NCBI RefSeq assembly: GCF_030272615.1
Contig: NC_081414.1
Span: 765,060,483-765,124,482 of the forward strand
Source: Cryptomeria japonica
Lineage: Eukaryota > Streptophyta > Pinopsida > Cupressales > Cupressaceae
Length of the DNA: 64,000 nucleotides
Direction: 5' to 3'
The first letter of the stretch is position 1. Each line of letters opens with the position of its first letter. This document shows, in pieces, positions 59,395-64,000 of the stretch. The notes under the pieces were generated by a model, which saw only the letters and a list, made by a program, of their open reading frames with translations, made no database searches and was not told the origin of the DNA. Both the position numbers and the translations under genes were made by a program.

Positions 59395-60603
59395 ATATAA
59401 AAATAACAATTCAAGGGAAAAAGAATAAAACTTTGATGTAACTTATCATCTTTGTTTATGTTAAATTCAATTTGATGAAAAATGACTTTAGGAGACATCA
59501 TACAAATCAAGTGGGTTATTTTACTCTTGCCACATATGGCTCTATTCTAGTGAAGACTTGTGAAAGTCATAAGTATTGCCTCTTCTTATCTTTTGTTCAG
59601 GTTAGATACTACCAACGGACCTCATTGAGTTGTCCTTATTACTAATTTTTTGAACTTTGATGATTGGTCCTATGCCCTTTGGTTTTCATTGAATCTATGA
59701 AAGGGGTAAGCCTTAACCCGACACCACAATTACTAAAGGCCTCTTTCTCTTTGTCAAAATTCTTTAAGTGTTTCGAGCCTTGAGGATCAGGCCTATGCCT
59801 TGTGAATTTAGTTAAATATGTGAATAAGGTATAATATATCCCCAACCCTTGAACCCTGAAATCCTCCTCTTCATCATTAGAACCTTCTAAGTGTTTTGAG
59901 CTTCGAGAGTTGGGCCTTCGCCCTTCGAAGTTCAATATGATTAAAAAAAGGAAAGGTGCAACCCTAACCCCTGAACCCTGAAAGCTCTTTCTCAATCACT
60001 AAACTTTCCTAAGGTATCAGGCATTGTATGTTAGACATTCGCCTTACACTTTATGTTCTAGTGGAAAGTGGGAAGGTGTAACCTCGATCCAATACCACCG
60101 ATTGATGAGTTTCAAGCTTGCCCCCTTGATAGTTTTTGGACATTGATTCACTATTTTGCTTTGAAACATGAGAAAAATTGCTTAGTCAAACCTCGATCCT
60201 TAATCCCCAATGAAGATCTTTTCGATGGTAGACTTCAAAGGCTCCATGTTCTGTTGGATATATTAGGTCATTATCTAATTAATTCTATAATTAGTCCTTA
60301 TTATTTACTCACTTAAGGTGAACTTAGCTACTCTTATCTTTTATTAGATTAGGTTAATAATAGCTTCACTTAGTTGAGCTAATTTTTAATTAATTGTGCT
60401 TCATCATTACTATAGTTCTAACAAAAAGATATTTTTATATATAAAAAATTACCAGTTCAAGAAAGGGAAAAAGAATAAAACTTTGATATAACTTATTATC
60501 TTCGTTTATGTTAAATTCATTTTGACAAAAAATCGATTAAGGAGACATCAAACAAATCAAGTGGATTATTTTACTCTTCCCACATATGGCTCTATTCTAG
60601 TGA
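59395..60603. repeat. direct repeats flanking a degenerate ~120-bp array
   Basis: A block of about 160 bp (GGGAAAAAGAATAAAACTTTGAT ... CACATATGGCTCTATTCTAG) occurs at 59,395-59,556 and again at 60,440-60,603, about 1.04 kb apart. Between them, 59,650-60,130 has about four degraded copies of a ~120-bp unit (recurring TAAGTGTTTYGAGCYTYGAG and ACCCTGAAA words). One minus-strand frame stays open for 117 codons across the repeats but has no family motif; coding is not claimed. Confidence 0.65.
60250..60430 (+). repeat. possible LTR fragment related to the 7.2-10.0 kb element
   Basis: TGTTGGATATATTAGGTCATT...CTTAGTTGAGCTAATT resembles the first 180 bp of the LTRs at 7,184 and 9,635 in order of words (CACTTAAG, GTTGAGCT). 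A truncated, divergent copy; weak evidence. Confidence 0.4.
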
Positions 60604-61322
60604 ATGGATAGGCAAGTTGGCCAAGATCCTAAATTGATTTATGAATAAGAAGTAGAAGTTATATAGTCTTATTATCCTACCATGTTATGACTTAATGTGT
60701 TGATTGACAAATCAACATGTCTTATTATCCTATCATTGACATTCATATTTAGGATCAAATACTTATAAGTGCAAGTCACTCTCCAAAACTCATCCTTTGT
60801 CCTTTGCCAACTAGGACAATTCTTCCTCATTATCTTTCTAAATTTGGCTAAGTGATGATAAATTTTCCAAAATATTTCATAAATTTATTTTTACATTGTG
60901 TCCAAGTTGTAGTAGGCTCTAAGTCCTAGTATCTAAACCAAGCACTTTGTTACCACATGTGATGACCCACTTGGTCTAATAACAAATTAATCTTATGAAA
61001 ATAAGAAAGTAGAATAAAAATATTAACAAATACTACAAGTTAATGTGTATACTCTTTTCAAATTTATTAGCCAATATGCTCTCTTTGCGGAAAAGGGATA
61101 CAGATATGAGATATAGATACTTGCTAAAAATGACTCCAAATGGAGACTATAGATGGCTCAACATATCCATGTTCGACTCTTCCAGATTTAGAAGAAATTT
61201 CATTGAGAAAATTTGGTAGAAACCCTAATTTTTACAACTCTCTCGGAATTACTCCAAATGAACTCAAATCTATTAAAAAAAAATTAATTTTAAAAAATAA
61301 TAGAATAAGTGTAGGACTAGTA
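60604..61322. other. unassigned sequence
   Basis: No gene recognised; borders the 3' end of the U6-like locus. Confidence 0.4.
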
Positions 61323-61427
61323 TAAATTTGTTGGACCATTTATTTATTTATGTGTGTCATCTTTGCACATGGACCATGCTAATCTTCTATGTATCGTTCC
61401 AATTTTATCGAATGTCTACAAAGAGAC
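61323..61427 (-). ncRNA. U6: U6 snRNA-like locus, probably a pseudogene
   Basis: On the minus strand the whole U6 order is present: 5' stem-loop GTCTCTTTGTAGAC, then GATAAAATTGGAACGATACA, the U2/U4-pairing GATTAGCATGG, GATGACACACA and ATGGTCCAA. U6 is the catalytic core RNA of the spliceosome. Against function: the invariant ACAGAGA box reads ACATAGA and there is no run of four or more T's after the end, so Pol III would not stop there. For retained structure: GUCC/GGAC has become GUCU/AGAC and UGCG/CGCA of the internal stem has become UGUG/CACA, each a paired change; yet several changes are also CG-to-TG or CG-to-CA, as methylcytosine decay would give. Known plant U6 was compared from memory. 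Confidence 0.85.
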
Positions 61428-61447
61428 ACTAGAGGAGGCATATAAAA

Positions 61448-61456
61448 CAATATAAG
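61448..61456 (-). promoter_or_regulatory. TATA element of the U6-like locus
   Basis: CTTATATTG on the minus strand, centred about 25-30 bp upstream of the RNA start, as in plant Pol III snRNA promoters. Confidence 0.65.
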
Positions 61457-61482
61457 TAGTGCCCATATCATTTACATGTAGG

Positions 61483-61493
61483 GAATGTGGGAT
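61483..61493 (-). promoter_or_regulatory. upstream sequence element (USE) of the U6-like locus
   Basis: ATCCCACATTC on the minus strand matches the plant snRNA USE RTCCCACATCG at ten of eleven positions. The USE-TATA spacing of about 26-28 bp is of the Pol III (U6) kind rather than the ~10-bp-longer Pol II kind. Confidence 0.68.
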
Positions 61494-61622
61494 CATCTTT
61501 GACTCACTTTTAAGGTTTTAAATAAACTAAAAACTTACATTGGCTCATAGTGTCAAATATCATATCAGTAACACCATGGTGGATGTTGGAGTTTTGGCTT
61601 GGTATGTTGGGATTTAGAGGAA

Positions 61623-62003
61623 GGAATTTTGGAATGTAGGGACCCAAAATAGACATAGGGGCTTCACTTAGTGAACCTAGCTTATATCACGAGTGTTCAT
61701 GGCATACTAAAGAATCCCCCTATTTTAAAAAAAACATTGCCCTAAACTCCTTTATTGCCACCCCCTCCCAATACACAACCCGAATAAAAAATCCCCTATT
61801 TTAACCAGATATTGTATTTTTTATAGCCCGAAGTAAAAACCCCCTATTCTCACCAGACAGGCAATATATTTTTTATTTATTTTTGGGATATTAAAGCCCC
61901 CAATATGAATGCACATGATATTATATTGCCTAGCCAGTGAAGCCCATGCGAAAATAGATTTATTATATTGAGATTGGAATTTTGGAATGTAGGGACCCAA
62001 AAT
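61623..62003. repeat. exact 28-bp direct repeats flanking 325 bp
   Basis: GGAATTTTGGAATGTAGGGA plus CCCAAAAT occurs at 61,623-61,650 and 61,976-62,003 without mismatch. The 325 bp between carries two ~50-bp tandem copies (CCCGAAKWAAAAAYCCCCTATT near 61,780 and 61,827). Confidence 0.85.
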
Positions 62004-64000
62004 GCATGTAAGATTTTGAGGAAAAAATTCTTTAGATTTTGATGGAGGAGTTTGTGATTGGCATGGTGTATTGATAATTTAAGATTTATAGATGGAGGGG
62101 GATTTTGAGGATGCATATCGGGAACATTGATTTTGTTGGTTTGGGAACACACTTTGTATTGGTTCTCTCTTTTTGACTGGTGAGCTTATGTGACCTTTAT
62201 GATTTATTTCTATTTTGGATCAATTTTTTTTGCTAGTGCATGCTTTAATGCGTTGTGACATCATGATCCTTGGATTTTGAGAATTCTTTGATTTATGAGT
62301 TGGTGCACCCAAATAACTTTGACAAGTGATAGTATGGTCCCGTGGGGAGAGATTATCTTGACATTCCATAACATGATAGATCGATAAATATCATGTTGGA
62401 ATAAGTCCATTGATATTAATAGGAGGATTAGGAGATGAAATTTCTGGGATGGATTTGATTAGTAGATTTTGGGATACAAGTGAGGGGTGTGATTGAAGTA
62501 TTGTTGGTATCCATCTAATGAGAAGAGAAAGAAGCAACACCTATTTGGATGTTAGAATAAGTTTCCTTGGCATGTGTAAAGGGCTTACAACTATGTAGGC
62601 TATGATATTTATAGTGAGGCATTTGAATATTGGATTGGTTATGACATGGATTTTGTGAAGTAACTCTCTAAAGTCTCTCACTGCTTTGCACCAACAAGCT
62701 ACCAACTTTTATGATTGGGAGTGGTAATTTTGTGGGTTATTTTGCATACTATCTTAATATTGTTAGCATACTATTATTACTCTTTATTTAATGTGTTTTA
62801 TCCAAATATTGTCTAAGATTGTCCATGGAAATGGAAACACCAAAATGGGTAGGCAAGCTCCTATACATCCACCTAACAATTGCCCTTAGTATTTTGTGTG
62901 TAGGTACAAGTAGAGAAATTGTCTACAAGGAGTCTCTAGAGTTAATTAGCATCTTTGGTGATATTTTAAACCTCTTTTGTCATTTTGATCATTTAATCTT
63001 ATTTACTGTTTACATTTTCGTATTTTATATATGTTCTGTAATCATAAGGAAGGAAGAAGCAATTGTATATTGTCCCACATTAGTTACAAATTTTTTTATA
63101 ATTCACATCATTCAGTAAAGTTGAACATGTGTCATCATTGCTAACGGTCTATTGAATGTCCATAGCTAATCCTTGGTGTGGTGAAATGGAGATCGATCAA
63201 TCAATTTTGGAGATGTTGTGAAAAGAAGTGCACATGGATCCTCTATATGTTTGGTTCATTGGTGTTTCTCTAGATTGTGAGATGTGTATGAAACTTTGAT
63301 TATCGCACTAAAAAGAAGCGAGATCATTTTAAGGAAGTCCAAACCGTACCAACAAGTGATGCATCTGAAATATTCTTAACTAGGAAGAATTGTTTTGTGA
63401 TAGTTGTCGAGGATAAGGAAGTAGTTGAGTGCTTCTTGAAAGACTGAGTGATGGGACTAGTAGACCCAAGGAGATTGACATATCCTAGAATGAAATTCAT
63501 ACCATCAATATTAGTTGTCCAATCTAACCGCAAGATAATTGGAAACCCTAGAAATATTGACAATGTGAAAGTGAATAATAGGTTGATTATTCAGTAGAAC
63601 ATTTGATACAAAGTAGCATGAACTATTGATGTGGTACACTTGGTACGAAGGGAAATAACTAGACCTCTTGACCTCTCATAGGTGACGTTATTATGGAAAA
63701 AAGTATGACATGCATTGTGTGAAGTAACATATAGAGGCATCATTACGCCGGAGGCGTTTCATTATATGAAATACACTGGCTGACTCTGAACATCAATGGT
63801 GTAGATTATCAGAGAAGGTTTGCAAGACGATTAAAGAAATCGCAACCTTCCAATTTCCATTGTTCTAATTTTTTTTTGCCAACGTGTGCTTTCTTGGAAA
63901 GCACGTTACCGAGGAATGCCCATAAATGTCGCTTCACTTGCCACCAATAAAGGCATCTCACGTGATAGATGTAATGCAAAAGACACATAAACTAAAGAAA
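62004..64000. other. unassigned sequence to the window end
   Basis: No gene, RNA or transposon family recognised on either strand. An ATG-led 99-codon frame at 62,819-63,118 is hydrophobic at its end but matches no known family. A small perfect hairpin (GTGCTTTC/GAAAGCAC) lies near 63,886-63,904. Confidence 0.4.

Noticed and set aside
62819-63118. 99-codon frame with hydrophobic end
   Set aside because: AT-rich DNA often yields such frames; no homology or gene structure recognised.

Overview
The window is nuclear DNA of a land plant with a large, repeat-rich genome. Supporting signs are plant-type LRR receptor architecture, Tat-lineage Ty3/gypsy and Copia retrotransposons, BED-hAT transposase, a plant mobile domain, and a U6 locus with a plant-style upstream element. 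The AT-rich composition, one convincing host protein gene in 64 kb and nested old transposons would suit a gymnosperm, but the species cannot be settled from this sequence.

Layout. 0.75-2.76 kb: decayed BED/hAT transposase (- strand). 2.9-3.9 kb: tandem LTR-plus-primer-site units. 7.18-10.03 kb: old non-autonomous LTR element. 10.32-30.75 kb: a full-length 20.4-kb Tat-type Ty3/gypsy element on the - strand, with 1.46- and 1.50-kb LTRs and a 5-bp target duplication (GTTTT). It carries gag, protease, G-patch, RT, two RNase H domains and integrase. Downstream of pol lies an antisense (+ strand) plant-mobile-domain gene with its own TATA box and a 1-kb intron. A solo LTR of a related family, in opposite orientation, splits the second RNase H. 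30.9-32.3 kb: Copia relic (+).

36.2-39.2 kb: the best host gene, a two-exon LRR receptor-like protein (861 aa, - strand). A truncated copy lies at 41.9-42.5 kb and a LINE RNase H relic at 40.0-40.5 kb. 44.4-57.0 kb: a - strand Copia relic interrupted by a 10.36-kb element with about 29-bp terminal inverted repeats and a 5-bp CATTT duplication. Removing the insert and one CATTT restores the Copia reading frame, which fixes the boundaries. This element is unfamiliar. It holds four 18-bp palindromes, a 20-bp bidirectional minisatellite with a higher-order repeat near 517 bp (itself split by a 1,568-bp solo LTR), a six-copy 359-bp array and a seven-exon gene of unknown function whose exons all join in frame.

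57-64 kb: mostly unassigned sequence with a 130-bp MITE (9-bp target duplication), degenerate repeats and a U6 snRNA-like locus that keeps a recognisable promoter.

The strongest candidates for something undescribed are two. One is the motif TTAGCGCAT, arrayed in sense orientation in the 5' leaders of both the gypsy transcript and its antisense plant-mobile-domain gene. The other is the palindrome- and satellite-loaded TIR element with its seven-exon gene. Everything here is by-eye reading; no alignment or database search was run.
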